A stretch of 64,000 nt of DNA from Ailanthus altissimus (Eukaryota; Streptophyta; Magnoliopsida; Sapindales; Simaroubaceae), in NCBI GenBank assembly GCA_946807835.1, contig OX327683.1:35089001-35153000 (forward strand). The letters are read 5' to 3'. The translations under genes and the position numbers were made by a program. Within the stretch, counting starts at the first letter, position 1. Each line of letters starts with the position of its first letter. The notes under the pieces were generated by a model. That model saw only the letters and a program-made list of their open reading frames with translations. It searched no databases and had not been told where the DNA came from. Positions 26,501 to 37,961 of this stretch are shown piece by piece.

Positions 26501-28327
26501 CTCGCGAAATACCTTTGCAAGTGATTTGATCAAGCAGTTGAATAACATTGAGCAACAAATAAATGCAGTTACTCGTGGAGCAAATAAGCTGGCAGGAACA
26601 GCCCCTTCAGGAATTGAAGGTTCTACAAATAAAGCCAATAGTCGCAAAAGTATAAGAGGTGGAAGTCCTGGATTGGCTAGACGACCAGCTGCCACTGCTG
26701 ATTCTGCTCCACCCTCCCCTGGTGCTTTGCGAGCTTCTATGTCACTGCGGCTGCAGTTTATTCTGAGATTGCTGCCTATCATATATGCTGATGGGTAATG
26801 AGACAATATTTTGTCTAATCTTTAGTTGTTCTTTTTTTGTGGTGTTCCTTTGTTAAACGTCAATCTTGCCATATCAATTTTTCTTTCACCTTTCTCATTC
26901 ACTAATATGCTGGCCGCCAATATTGGTGTTTGACAATGCATTTATTATTATATTTTTTAAAATTTTTAATTTTTCCAGAGTTGCAATAGTAGATACAGAA
27001 GTTTTGCTAAAGTTCTTTGTATGTTGAATTTGTTAGGGAGCCATCAGGGCGAAACATGAGGCACATGCTTGCCTCTGTAATACTTCGTCTCCTTGGGAAC
27101 CGGGTTGTGCATGAGGATGCAGACATATTCTATTATCCCTCGCTGAGCCCTCAGTCAAAGAGGGACTTGGAGTCACTTTCTGAAACTTCTGTACCGTCCA
27201 CAGATTTGTCTGGGGAAAGTCTCTTTGATCGGTTATTGTTGGTCCTGTACGGGTTGTTAAGTAGCTGCCAGCCAAGTTGGTTGAGGTCAAAACCTGTCTC
27301 CAAGTCCAGCAACAACTCATCAAAGGACATTTTAGTTTTTGATCGTGAAATGGCAGAGAGTTTCCAGGTTTGGTCATTGACGGAATACCTTTTGAACTTG
27401 ATATTTTAACTTCCGAAGTGAATTCTATGTTACTATAGATTTAGCTATCTTTTCATGATTATATTATACTCTTACCTATAAGCAAAGATAGTTTGAGATT
27501 TAAGCTTCACATGCTTAGTCCAATGTCCATCTTGACATTGTTGAGATGAATGATTTGAGGAAAAACTTCAGCAACCGTGCTTTTATTTTTTTCCCTTTAA
27601 GTTTTTAGTTAGAACTATGTAATTTCCACTGGAGGTGGGAATGCCACCAATTTTTTATAACGTCTGCAGTTGAGATTGAACTGGCAAGTGAAAACAATGT
27701 TAACATGGACAGTTTTGAAAAGAATTTTTTTTTCTTCATGATCTCACCCCTTTCTTCCTGAGATCTTGGCATATATTTTGCATCTTTTACATGAAATCTT
27801 CAATCATCAAAGCTAAAATTTGAAAATTCAGGGACTTAACAATTCTCATTCTAATATTTTGTGTATGTATGCAGAATGATTTAGATCGCATGCAACTACC
27901 TGACACAATTAGATGGCGTATACAAGCTGCCATTCCAATATTTTTACCTTCTGTGCGGTGCTCACTCACTTGCCAGCCGCCATCTATTCCAGTTGCTGCT
28001 CTTGCATTACTTCAAACGAGCATCTTGGTGTCTGGGGTTTGCCCTGGAAATTCAAATCAACCTCAGAGAACTCCAGTTCCTTTGGCACGAACTGCAACTA
28101 ACCCAGGGAAGTCCAAGCTCTTATCGCTCCAGCCGGATGGCGATATGGATGTAGACCCATGGATGCTCTTGGAAGATGGTGCAGGATCAGGTCCATCTTC
28201 TAGTAGTACTGCAGTGATAGGCAGTGGTGACCAAGCTAATCTGAGAGCTGCTAGCTGGCTTAAAGGGGCTGTAAGGGTGAGGCGGTCAGACCTCACGTAC
28301 ATTGGTGCTGTGGATGATGATAGCTGA
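17511..28327 (+). CDS. MED12: Mediator complex subunit 12 (CENTER CITY / CRYPTIC PRECOCIOUS homologue)
   Basis: Twelve coding exons: 17511-17635, 17889-17948, 18155-18260, 18715-18783, 18902-18955, 19215-19322, 19436-19585, 19693-20028, 20163-22579, 24182-26794, 27037-27367 and 27875-28327. All introns are GT-AG and all phases close; total 6822 nt, 2273 residues, close to the roughly 2235 aa of Arabidopsis MED12. The start MQRYHATGCSSAVNNSS matches the family start. Around residues 215-225 lies RATWFIKVTYLNQ of the Med12 domain. The Med12-LCEWAV signature appears as FFLCEWATCDFRDFR near residue 563. MED12 bridges CDK8, cyclin C and MED13 to core Mediator in the nucleus and, in plants, controls embryo patterning, flowering and auxin responses. 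All exons are intact. The intron 22580-24181 carries a MITE. Residue positions are my counts. Confidence 0.96.
22929..23773. mobile_element. Non-autonomous Mutator-like element (MULE-MITE) in a MED12 intron
   Basis: 845 bp with long terminal inverted repeats starting GGGATATTATCATCAATACC on both strands. The arms match over about 100 bp with around a dozen mismatches in the first 90. Perfect 9-bp direct repeats TTTATTTTA flank it (22920-22928 and 23774-23782), the target-site length of Mutator-like elements. No transposase is encoded. The centre has a GC-rich minisatellite (separate entry) embedded in very AT-rich sequence. It sits in the 1.6-kb intron 9 of MED12, well away from the splice sites (349 and 408 bp), so the host gene should still splice. 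Confidence 0.9.
23175..23395. repeat. GGCC-rich minisatellite inside the MULE-MITE
   Basis: About eight diverged units of some 25 bp, built from an aaccagcggcc segment and a palindromic ggccaaaatggccgct segment. The block is markedly GC-rich between poly-A/T flanks, which is unlike the rest of the intron. The minus strand has a 61-codon open frame over it, but the repeat structure rather than coding seems to explain the lack of stops. Confidence 0.75.
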
Positions 28328-31300
28328 TTTTAGGTTAACTTCATTTTTGATTTGGTCTGGAGTGAGCCAACCCCTCTGCAGGTAAATTGATCTTCTCATT
28401 TGTTACACAATTGGCTGCAAGACTCAATGGTTTTGGCAGTTAAGGGAGCTGTTGAGAGGGATATTCTTTTTGGAGGAAGGGGTTGGAGGTTTTGGCGGAC
28501 GCAGGGTCCATGTAGAAAAAAAATATGAAGATGTGCTCATGCCGCCTTCTGCCCAGGGCTCGGGCCTACTCGACTGACTAACCTGTTGATTACCCCGTCT
28601 GGACCATGCACTCCCAGGTGCGGTTCAGAGGCTTGTATATATAGAGATAATTGTTTGACTTGACCAATTGATCTGAGTAAAATATCTCAAGAATGGTATG
28701 TAGCTGTTTCATGCTCATCAATCTTGTGTCTCATCTGTCTCTCCCTCATTATGAAATAAATACAACTGTATATCAGCATGATTCATGCATGAGTCCATAG
28801 ATTATATATTCTTGTCTATATTGGTGATTCAAATTTGATCTCGGATATCTTGCAGATGTAAGTGTAGTACATTAACCATATGCTTCTGTAAAATAAGGTT
28901 AAATTACCTTGACATATTTCTGGGAATCCGATTTTTGGTGGATTTATTTGTATGAAGAAATGACGAAAAAGTAGATTGGATAACAAGCATTGCTACAAAG
29001 TTGTGGAATATAGGTTTTGGTTAACTTCATGTCATCTTGCAGTAGTTTTTGATTTTAACTCATCATGATTGGCTTTTTGTGATGGCTTGGCCTCACGGAC
29101 TCTGACGTGGGCAGTGGGAGGTTTCATCGGTTGATGTAGAGTGGGGATTCATGGTAGGTTTCAGTGGTTGATGTAGAGTGGGGATTCGTGGTAGCTGTTT
29201 AGCTCGTCGATGCATTTATAAAACATGATTATGTGTGGTTTTTTTATTTATTTATTTTTTCATTTTAAAATTGAATTATGGTGGTTTTGAGTTATGAAAT
29301 CTAGGGTAGGAGTTTCGTGACGCAAAGATCGAAGGTGCTTTTTATTTCCCATCAGCTGGAGCTTTCTGTTATTTGAATTGATTAATTGTATAAGATATAT
29401 TTCTTCTATTTTCCATGAGCATTAAATGGGCGAAAAACATAAATGGTTATTGAGCTGGTTCCTGTTGTTCATTGTATCAGGATTTGGTTACTAACATGTT
29501 GTATGAACCAAGGTTACTATATTGTGATGGTAATTAAGGTGGTTTCTGTTGTTCGATTGACTTGATCAATTGTTTGTTTTCAGTAATGGTCGTTGTTATC
29601 TCCACATTTAACTAAGTAATTGCTCTGATTGTAAGAAGTAAATTGATGGGAACTTTTTGGTCACACATGATTTCTGTGTTTTTGGACTTGGGTTGAAGCC
29701 TGAAGATACGAGCATCAACTGTTTGAAAAAAAAAACCTATTCTTGGCCCCGTTTTCATGCAATCGAGGACAAGGCTAAAGCTTAACAACACCACTCAACG
29801 CAAAGCTGTAACGTTCGAAACTGAAAAAAAGAGACGAGACACAAACGGGGCGTGCCCTCTGATCATTAGAGATATTGTTCTTCCCTTGGGCGTCAGTGTT
29901 AGGAATACATTGTTATAAGGGTGGGTGGGTAAAAAAAGTATCTAAATGAACTGTTGGTTCGATTTGATATTAGAATATAAAAATTATTGATCATTTTTAT
30001 TTTTATTTTGATCTTTGAAAAAAAATTTTTGGCTTCGATTTTTTTTATTTCAATCTTTAAAAATATTAAATCAAAAGGCATAAATAATTTTTTTTTTAAA
30101 TGTTTATTTAGTGAATTTTAATTTTAATAATTTTTTAATTTATTTAATTCATCGACTTTAATTAATTTGGTATTTAAAAATGATTGTAACTTTATTTATT
30201 TATATGAATTTTAATTTTAATAATTTTTTAAATTTATTTAGTTAATAGACTTTCAATTAATTTAGGATTTAAAATTGAACTTTATATATTTGGATGAATT
30301 TTAATAATTTTTTTAGTTCATAGGCTTTTTTAATTTGGTGTTTAAAGAATATATTTTTTTTAAAAAAAAATTTGTGTAAATTTTATCTTTTATATATATG
30401 ATTTTAATATTTTTAAAAAATATTTAAGAGATCAAATTAAAGGATCAAATCAATTCGTTACATTTGATTCTTGTAAATGATTCGTACGATTTAGTTTTAA
30501 AAATAAAAATTTCAAATTTTTTTATTCGAATCAATTTAAAAAAAATATCAAACTGTACTACATCCTCTCCTATATTATTATATATACCGGACAAGTTTAA
30601 GAAGACAAAAGTGGGAATGATATTCCTAGTTCTACGTTATGAAATAATTCCACTTAGACGAATTTGATTAAGATTCTTAATCAACCACATTCCCGTTTTC
30701 AAATTCTAAAACTAAACGATCATAATTTTCATTTCTTACAACTCGCAGAAAGAGAGAGCTGCGTGAGCTGATCACATGATAGGGCCCTCCTCTACAAAAA
30801 CAAAATTTTATAAAAAGCTGTGGGACGGCATAACAGTTAGCAAACAATTATCAGTTCAGACCTACTGAGGAAATTGTGAACTTAAATTTGTGTTAAAATA
30901 AAAGGCTTTGGATCCACCTGTATTCGAAAGGGCATAAATTGGTGTTTTTTTCATAAAAAAATTTCGTTTCTATTTAAATTTTATTTATAAAATTTAAAAA
31001 ACATCGGATCTTTTACCTAATTTTGCTCCTCCTCTCTTCTTTTTTCAAAAAATGTAAACGCTCCCAGTAAGTGCCAATTCAATTCATAATCTTCTGTGTC
31101 ACGCTCTCTCTTTCTTGCTCCCCTCCACTGTGAGTTCATCAAATTCTCGTGCATATTTAAAAAAAACAAAAAAATTTGAAGAACTGTCTAATTCTTAAAC
31201 GGTTGCCTTATCTTTGATGCCAATCGTGAAGGAAAATAAAGCAATTTTTGTACTCAATTTTTTTTCCAATTTCACCCGCCATGGCAATGCGTATATTTTG

Positions 31301-31996
31301 AGCTATCTATTGATATGAATATGATTCCTCTCTTTGTTAACGGTTAAAAATAACAACACCAACTTTTTTTAAGCAAAAATAACAACACCAACTTATAAGT
31401 TTAAAATAATATTCAAATGAACAATTTACAACTCCAAGACATTAACATTCTAGGATTAAAGCCAATTTCAAACGAACAATTACAAGCCCATCACATCAAC
31501 ATTCTAAATTCAAAGTCTAAACCCAAACCCAAATTTGATATATAGAAACTTTTAAAGTAAGTGAAAAATAGATAAAAATGGGTAAAAAATGAGATAATTA
31601 TTTAACGAGTTGGTTGATGAAAGAGTAAGTGTTAGACGATAGTGGAAATTTTGAGTTAGAAAATTCTTTAAATATTTTATTGTGTGGCTTAGATTTGATG
31701 ATATTTAGTGTAAATACTTTATCATTGTCTTGGCATCAAAAGTTGGTAAGAGTAATAAACTCAACAAATAAAATAAGAATAGTGAATGTTGTGTTATAAG
31801 TAAAAAAAAATATTAATTATCTATGTAAGTTTTATGTTTGATGTATAAATACTATCTTAAATTTTAAAAAATGTTTCAATTGTGTTCTATTGTGATCAAT
31901 ATTATTAACTTTTAACTTTTGTGGGAGATTGTGAATAATCTTGTAGGTACAATGTGAAAATTTGAAAAGCTTGTGAACTTTGTGATTCTTGGTATA
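28328..31996. other. MED12 3' UTR and intergenic DNA
   Basis: The MED12 3' UTR probably covers the first 400-450 bases; AATAAA occurs at about 28755. A 40-bp near-perfect tandem pair (ggtttcatcggttgatgtagagtggggatt and its repeat) lies at about 29119-29192. An AT-rich repeat array lies at 30113-30340. The remainder is spacer with no coding signal I can support. Confidence 0.5.
30108..30345. repeat. AT-rich tandem repeat, about three units
   Basis: Three units of roughly 90-95 bp begin with gaattttaattttaataatttttt near 30113, 30208 and 30295 and go on to a gacttt-aattaatttggtatttaaa-like end. The last unit is truncated. This is low-complexity sequence without further signals. Confidence 0.6.
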
Positions 31997-32229
31997 ATGG
32001 ATAGTGAAAAAGGAGTGAATGTTGTTGATGGATGTAGTGGCAATGCAGAGAAGACAATGTCTGAAGTTGAAGCTAAGGTTTTGAAGAAGTGTTTAGAGGA
32101 AAACAAAAGAGAAGAAAATACTCGTTCCAAATGCAAATCAAAGATCGAGGCATTTCAATCTTCTTTTTCTCGTTCAAAAAGACCATTAGGGCCTTTGAGG
32201 CTCTGAAGTGGTTTTTGATTGATGTCTAA
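31997..32229 (+). pseudogene. Broken copy of a small Cys-motif plant protein
   Basis: The frame opens MDSEKGVNVVDG and reaches MSEVEAKVLKKCLEENK, then a second Cys (SKCKSKIEAF), a Ser-rich patch and KRPLGPLRL before a TGA at 32204. The SE(A/V)EA-VLKKCLEENK...KCKSKIEAF pattern matches a small, conserved plant protein family of about 70 aa with two spaced Cys, possibly related to mitochondrial twin-Cys proteins (from memory). Past the stop, the bases still resemble that family's usual C-terminus: the stop looks like CGA changed to TGA, and one base is missing just after. There also seem to be three extra residues between the two Cys. I infer a decayed, possibly retro-inserted copy. A living gene with a shortened tail remains possible. 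Confidence 0.45.
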
Positions 32230-34787
32230 AGAAAATTAATTGTAACCCAATTTCAGGCTTATATTTTGTAATCTTTTAATTTTATGTATTAGGTATAGTG
32301 CTAATGTTAATTTTGTAGGGAATTTATTGTGTTTAAGTGTATGCATGTGATAGTGTGTTAATTAAAAATATGCATTTAATACATATTTTAACACAACGAA
32401 ATTTAAAACATACAATTAATATATAAATGATAAAATTAAAAAATTATTAATACGTGTAACATTTTACACGTTTAATTTCGAAGTCCGCCTAGAGTTATAC
32501 TCGTTCTCAATTTTAATTATTATTTTTGGTGGACTTGATAATTTAAAACAACAACTCCTTTATCCAACATAAGATTAATACTTAATTCAAATGACCGATT
32601 CTTAAACTTGCTCTTGTCTTTCTCACAATGCAAATGAGTAGAAATAGAAGCAACAATTGCTTCTCTAACTTAGAACATGAAACGGAAAAAATAAAAGGAA
32701 AATAGCACCTTTTCACTTTTCTTTTATTTTATTTTTTCATTTCTCTCCTTTAACAATTCCGTTTCAAATCACACATATATCTCTTAACATTAAAAAATTA
32801 ATATTACAATATAATATAAATAAAACATGCTTTGTTAGTAACTAAAAATAATAAATAAATAAAAAATAATATTATATATATAATGCATGACAACTATCGT
32901 CTATTATATATATTATATTATTATTAATAAAATATTATATAATAATATATTTTATTAGAAATATTTGATTATTTAACATTTAAATAATTAAAGTGTGAAA
33001 TGATCATTTTACCCCTCATAAATAGTTACCAAGTATATCTCTTAGCGGGTCTCACAAAATCACACATTTGGGTAAACTCAACCGAGGGCCTATAATGTAT
33101 CATGTGTCACTTTACAATTAGTGAATAATAATTATTAACTAATTATTGTATTTAACGTTTAAATACATAAATGCACGCATTTCTGTGATTACGTTGGATA
33201 TTACTGGATTAAACAATTTAATCTAGTACTCTACCCTAGTGTACAACGAGTATACTCCATATCGCGGAACTTCCTAGGTTCACGTCCGATTCGTCAAATG
33301 GAACTATTCCATAAGTCCATGAGCCATACCCTATGTACACGTCACGAATATACAAATCGACGCGTTGAACCATACAAGTTGAGGTTACAACACATACGTA
33401 TAGTCCTTCCATCATATATATCTTGGATGTGCAGGGACATAGATCCACACCGTCAAATCTCCATATGCTCATCCATAACCTATCTCCAGAATGGTATCTC
33501 AATTGAACAATATGAGTAAAACTCTTTGTCATATTGTTTAACTCATAGAAACACCTTTCCGGGTTAACTGTTTACGGTCATAAGACTTTCCTGAGATACT
33601 ATCTTGGAGCATCTAGATATATCACTCCCTATGAGAGCTGATGGATCTCATATTTGTACGCACCGAAATTTATGAGCATCAGACCATACCCAGCGACACC
33701 CAGCGGTCAGACCATGAAAGGTCTCTGACATGCATGGAACTAAAGTATGATGGATCACTCACAAGCCCACTGTGGTGCTCAAGTCAGAGGACCACACATA
33801 CTACTCAACTCGAGAGGACCTTCTATTGACGGCAACATAGGATATCTATTGGGGTCCTCATGAGTCAGTTCAGTACTTAGTTCTAACTGAATACTAGTAT
33901 GCCTATACAATCTTTAAGATCCTGGTCAGCTAAGAACAACCAACCGTACCCTATAGATATAGACATACAATGATCTATATAAATTAATAGGATCTACTAA
34001 AAGACCTGCGTTAGTAGAAATAGATCAGGAACTATGTATTTGAGAATATACTTGCATAATGACATATCATAACAACCTATTGCAACTTTTGCAATTATAT
34101 CATTATTAGCATATTCTGAGGTCTTTATTCTGTTACAGACAATGCTCTAACTCCTGGAATATTTGCTAACTCTTAGCACCGGTCTAAACCCCTTTAGACC
34201 GTATCTGAACTCCTTCAGATAAAATAAAGTATGTAGCGTAACAAGCATTAAACTATATAATTAAAATATAATTAGCGATATAACAAAATATACTCTGTAT
34301 AGATATCAAATATTTATACAAAATTGAAATGGCATGTAGACACAACCCTAATAAATTCTCGATTAGAATATATAAAAAACATGAATCTTGACTAAAGATT
34401 TCTACTATAGCTCAATTTGCTCCAAAATATTACCTATTTGTTTGCGTGATTTATTTATTATCTTTTTTTTTTTGCTCCTATTAGTCCATTTATTGAAACG
34501 TAAGATCTCGAGGATACTATAGCCAGGTATTATAGTATATGGTGTGGTGTAGGTGAATTAATTATGATATGGTGTGGTTGAGTTGATTATTCCTGATGCT
34601 GAGCTAATTAAGTTCATATTCTATTACTGGACACATGGGAAGCAAGCAGTGAGAAATACTTAAAGTTAAGATACCGATGTGGATAATATAAGCTATCACG
34701 TGTAGAAGCTAGTGCTGTCATGAACTCTCACGTGCAGAATTTTTTTATGAAAGCTTTATTAAGTGAGCTGATATCGAGTATTGTGCT
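32230..34787. other. Intergenic DNA with an unclassified interspersed-repeat-like block
   Basis: 32230-33000 is AT-rich spacer. From about 33010 to 34250 the composition changes: balanced bases, many CpG and restriction-site-like words, no long open frame on either strand and no LTR pair that I can find. It looks like part of a transposon (for instance one LTR or a non-coding derivative) but I cannot name it. 34500-34787 is ordinary spacer before copia element A. Confidence 0.4.
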
Positions 34788-35496
34788 TGTGAAGATATTG
34801 ATTGAAAATCATCAGAATATGATTTGAAGATCAAGCCAAGTGCGTAGGGTGCGCACGGATCGAAGAAGGATGTGAAAAGAGGCAAAAAATGAAGAATGAC
34901 GCATCAAGCGCAAGTGTCACGGCGACCAGACGTGAGAGCCGCGGCTCTAGGACATCAGCGCCGTAGCGCTTAGCAGAAGTGCACCAGCGTCGCTGTAACG
35001 AGAGCTCAGCGTCGCGGCGTTGGAGACGGGAACAGTATCCCGAAATAAAGAAGTTTCTTTATTTCGTCTCCTACTTGTTTCAGGACTCCCTAATATGACT
35101 CCCACATGTATAGGGTAAACCTAAGTCATCCCAAAGCCTATATAAAGGCTATCAATTGTCTTGTAAATATTTCTTTGTGATCAACTAGATATTGACAATC
35201 TTTGTGATAAACAAGAGATCTTTGTGGTTTTTTGTGAGAGAAAATCCCTAGAGTGAGAGAGAGAGTTTTCTTTGTGATCTTTCTTGTAAGAGGCATATTT
35301 TGTGAGTGCTTTGTGATTTATAATAAGAGAAGAGTGTGATCTTGATCTGCTGTGTACATAGGCAAGTTGCCGAACCACATAATTCTTTATGTGTTCTTCT
35401 TCTACCTCTTTCTCTATTTATTTTTTAGTAACTTGTTCTGCATTATTACATTGCTTGGGTGAATTTTTTGCTTGTTTGTATTCTTTCGCTTCAATA
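34788..35496 (+). repeat. 5' LTR of copia element A (709 bp)
   Basis: Starts TGTGAAGATATTGATTG and ends TTCAATA, where the 3' LTR has TTCAACA. It contains a CpG/GC-rich block (about 34900-35030) with repeated GCGCCGCGG-like words, and a TATATAAA box at 35139. Confidence 0.9.
35139..35146 (+). promoter_or_regulatory. TATA box in the 5' LTR of copia A
   Basis: TATATAAA in the context GCCTATATAAAGGC. The same box occurs in the 3' LTR near 40977 and, on the minus strand, in both LTRs of element B, so it likely marks the U3 promoter of this family. Confidence 0.6.
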
Positions 35497-35499
35497 AAT

Positions 35500-35511
35500 T
35501 GGTATTAGAGT
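35500..35511 (+). other. Primer-binding site of copia A
   Basis: TGGTATTAGAGT, three bases after the 5' LTR. It matches the plant initiator-Met tRNA complement TGGTATCAGAGC except for a C-to-T change and the last base. Element B keeps the unmutated form. Confidence 0.7.
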
Positions 35512-35528
35512 TTTGGTTCTAAGCAGAC

Positions 35529-36755
35529 ATGGCCACACCCAAGTACGAGGTAGAGAAATTCAACGGTACGAATGACTTCAATCTATGGAAGATAAAGGTT
35601 AAGGCGATGTTAGTGAGCCAAAGATTTGGTTCGGCATTAGAGGAGACTACAACTCCATCTAGTGATGAAGAGAAGACGCTAGAGTCATCTAGAGCTGAGG
35701 CAGAAAGAAAGGACATTCAAGAAAGAGCTCATAGCATAATCGTTCTGTCATTGAGTGATGAAGTACTAAGGGAAGTAGCAGGTGAGACGACGACAATAGG
35801 TCTTTGGAAGAAACTTGACTCTCTTTATATGAGAAAATCGTTGGCCAATAGATTACATATAAAGAACAAGCTATATGAGCTGTCTATGTCAGAAGGGATG
35901 CCGATGAAAGATCATATAGACGCATTTAATAAGATCATACTTGATCTTGAGTCTATCAATATCAAGATAGAAGATGAAGATAGAGCAATTATCCTACTGA
36001 GTTCACTCCCCAAGAGCTATGAGAGTTTTGTTGATACGCTACTCTACGACAGAGAGAGTTTAAAAATGAGTGATGTGAAATCATCGTTAAACTTAAAGTT
36101 ATTAGAAAAACAGACCGAGGGCAATGTAAAAAGTTTATCTGTAAGAGGAAGTCCCTCATATAGAGATGAGAAGAAAAAAGGCTCAAGGTCGAAGTCTAGA
36201 ACTCCTAGGAAGTGCTATTACTGCAAGAAAGATGGGCACTTCATTAAGGACTGTCCTGAGAAGAGAGCACAAGACAAGAAGAAAGCAGATGCTGCGCTTA
36301 CCTATGATGATAGCTATGACAGCGCAGAGATACTCGTAGCTACTGATGGTATGAACTCTGAACAATGGGTTTTAGATTCTAGTTGTACTTTTCACATGTG
36401 CCCGCATAAGTCTTGGTTTATAAATTTTCAGCCCATTAGTGGTGGTAAGGTGTTAATGGGTAATGACATTACATGTCAGATGATAGGAATTGATAGTGTT
36501 AAGCTTAGGCTGCATGATGGGCGAGTGAGAGAGTTGACAGATGTTAGGTATGTTCCTAACTTGAAGAGAAACTTGATCTCACTGGGGACTTTAGACCAGA
36601 ATGGATGTTCCATCAGAATCGACGGAGGGATTTTAAGAGTTTTGAAGGGTTCCATAGTAGTAATGAGAGGAAAGAAGCGCAAAGGTGTTTATGTGTTTAA
36701 GGGTGAAGTCGTGAGCGGTTCTGTACTATTCTCTGTAGATGATGAGAGTATGTAA
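35529..36755 (+). CDS. Copia A gag-protease ORF (408 codons)
   Basis: Opens MATPKYEVEKFNGTNDFNLW, the usual copia gag start, shortly after the primer site. The UBN2/RVT-gag part covers residues 1-200. A CCHC zinc knuckle (C-x2-C-x4-H-x4-C) starts at residue 229. The protease follows: the active-site Asp is near residue 283, in LDSSC, where copia proteases usually have D-S/T-G, so the Gly is replaced. The frame ends at TAA after DDESM; element B has a stop at the same codon. Integrase pre-domain sequence continues in frame after it. The ORF itself is uninterrupted, but the protease is probably weak or dead. Confidence 0.85.
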   Translation: MATPKYEVEKFNGTNDFNLWKIKVKAMLVSQRFGSALEETTTPSSDEEKTLESSRAEAERKDIQERAHSIIVLSLSDEVLREVAGETTTIGLWKKLDSLYMRKSLANRLHIKNKLYELSMSEGMPMKDHIDAFNKIILDLESINIKIEDEDRAIILLSSLPKSYESFVDTLLYDRESLKMSDVKSSLNLKLLEKQTEGNVKSLSVRGSPSYRDEKKKGSRSKSRTPRKCYYCKKDGHFIKDCPEKRAQDKKKADAALTYDDSYDSAEILVATDGMNSEQWVLDSSCTFHMCPHKSWFINFQPISGGKVLMGNDITCQMIGIDSVKLRLHDGRVRELTDVRYVPNLKRNLISLGTLDQNGCSIRIDGGILRVLKGSIVVMRGKKRKGVYVFKGEVVSGSVLFSVDDESM

Positions 36756-37960
36756 ACTAAGTTGTAGTATCTTAGACTGGCACACCTAGGCGAGAGAAAC
36801 CTAAAGGAGTTATATAGTCAAAAGGCGTTTGGTGATGATAAGTTCCAGCTCTTGAAGTTTTGTGAGCATTGTGTGCTTGGGAAAGTACATAAGGTAAGGT
36901 TCAGTACCGGAGAGCACAAGACTAAAGGGACTCTTGACTATATATACTCGGATCTTTGGGGACCAGCTTAAACAGCTACTCGTGGTGGTGTCAGGTATTT
37001 TCTCAACTTGATTGATGACTATTCAAGGAAGCTGTGGGTCTATGTGTTGAAGAGCAAGGATCAAGCCTTTGAAGTATTCAAGACTTGGAAGGTTCTTGTT
37101 GAAAATCAGACTAGCAAAAGGGTAAAGAGGCTAAGGACTGACAACGGCCTCGAATTTTACAATAGAGAGTTTGATGGGTTTTGTGCCAAGCATGGAATTA
37201 CAAGGCATAGAACAGTAAGATCAACACCGCAGCAGAATGGGGTAGCTGAGAGGATGAACAGGACCCTACTTGAAAGGGTTAGATGCATGCTTACCAATGC
37301 GAAGATGTCCAAGACATTCTGGGGAGAAGCTGTAGTGACTGCAGCTTACTTGATTAATATAAGTCCCTTATTAGCAATTGACTTCAAGACACAAGAAGAG
37401 AAATGGTCTGACAATCCTCCAAAGTATGACCACCTTAGAATATTTTGTTGCCCTGCCTTTGTACATATTAAAGGGGAAAAGTTAGAACCTAGAGCTATCA
37501 AAGGGGTATTCATAGGATATCCCGAAGGAGTGAAAGGATACAAGGTATAGTGTAAAGACTTAACACTATCAAGGAGTATCATAAGTCGTGATGTGACGTT
37601 CGATGAGATGACGATGCTGAAAACCTCCCAAGAAGATGAGAAAGAAGAACCTGTGACCAAGGAAGACTCAGCACCCGAGTCAATAGAAGTTGAAGTAGAG
37701 CCTGAACATGGATCTGATATGCCCCCAGATCAACACTTCAACGAGGAGATCCTTGAAGATAAACCAAGAACACCGGCAAATTCCTCCAAATCCACCCAAA
37801 GAAAGATTAGAACTCCTGAGATGGAACTTGAAGAATACCAGCTTGCTAGAGACAGGCTAAGGAGAACGATTAACCCACCAGTCAGGTATGCACAAGCAGA
37901 CTTAGTTGCTCATGCTTTTAATTATGCTTACACTTTTGAGTATGATGAGCCTATGACATA
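36756..37960 (+). pseudogene. Copia A integrase (GAG-pre-integrase, core and linker)
   Basis: Starts in frame after the TAA. The HH-CC zinc region appears around LAHLGERNL and FCEHCVLGK (36780-36890), then DLWGPA with a stop, IDDYSRKLWVYVLKSK, the catalytic RTDNGLEF region near 37135, PQQNGVAERMNR with the catalytic Glu near 37245, and the PPKYDHLRIF / GVFIGYPEG conserved tail. A TAG replaces a Trp codon at about 37548. The acidic linker toward RT runs to 37960. Several stops make it non-functional. Confidence 0.85.
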
Positions 37961-37961
37961 T

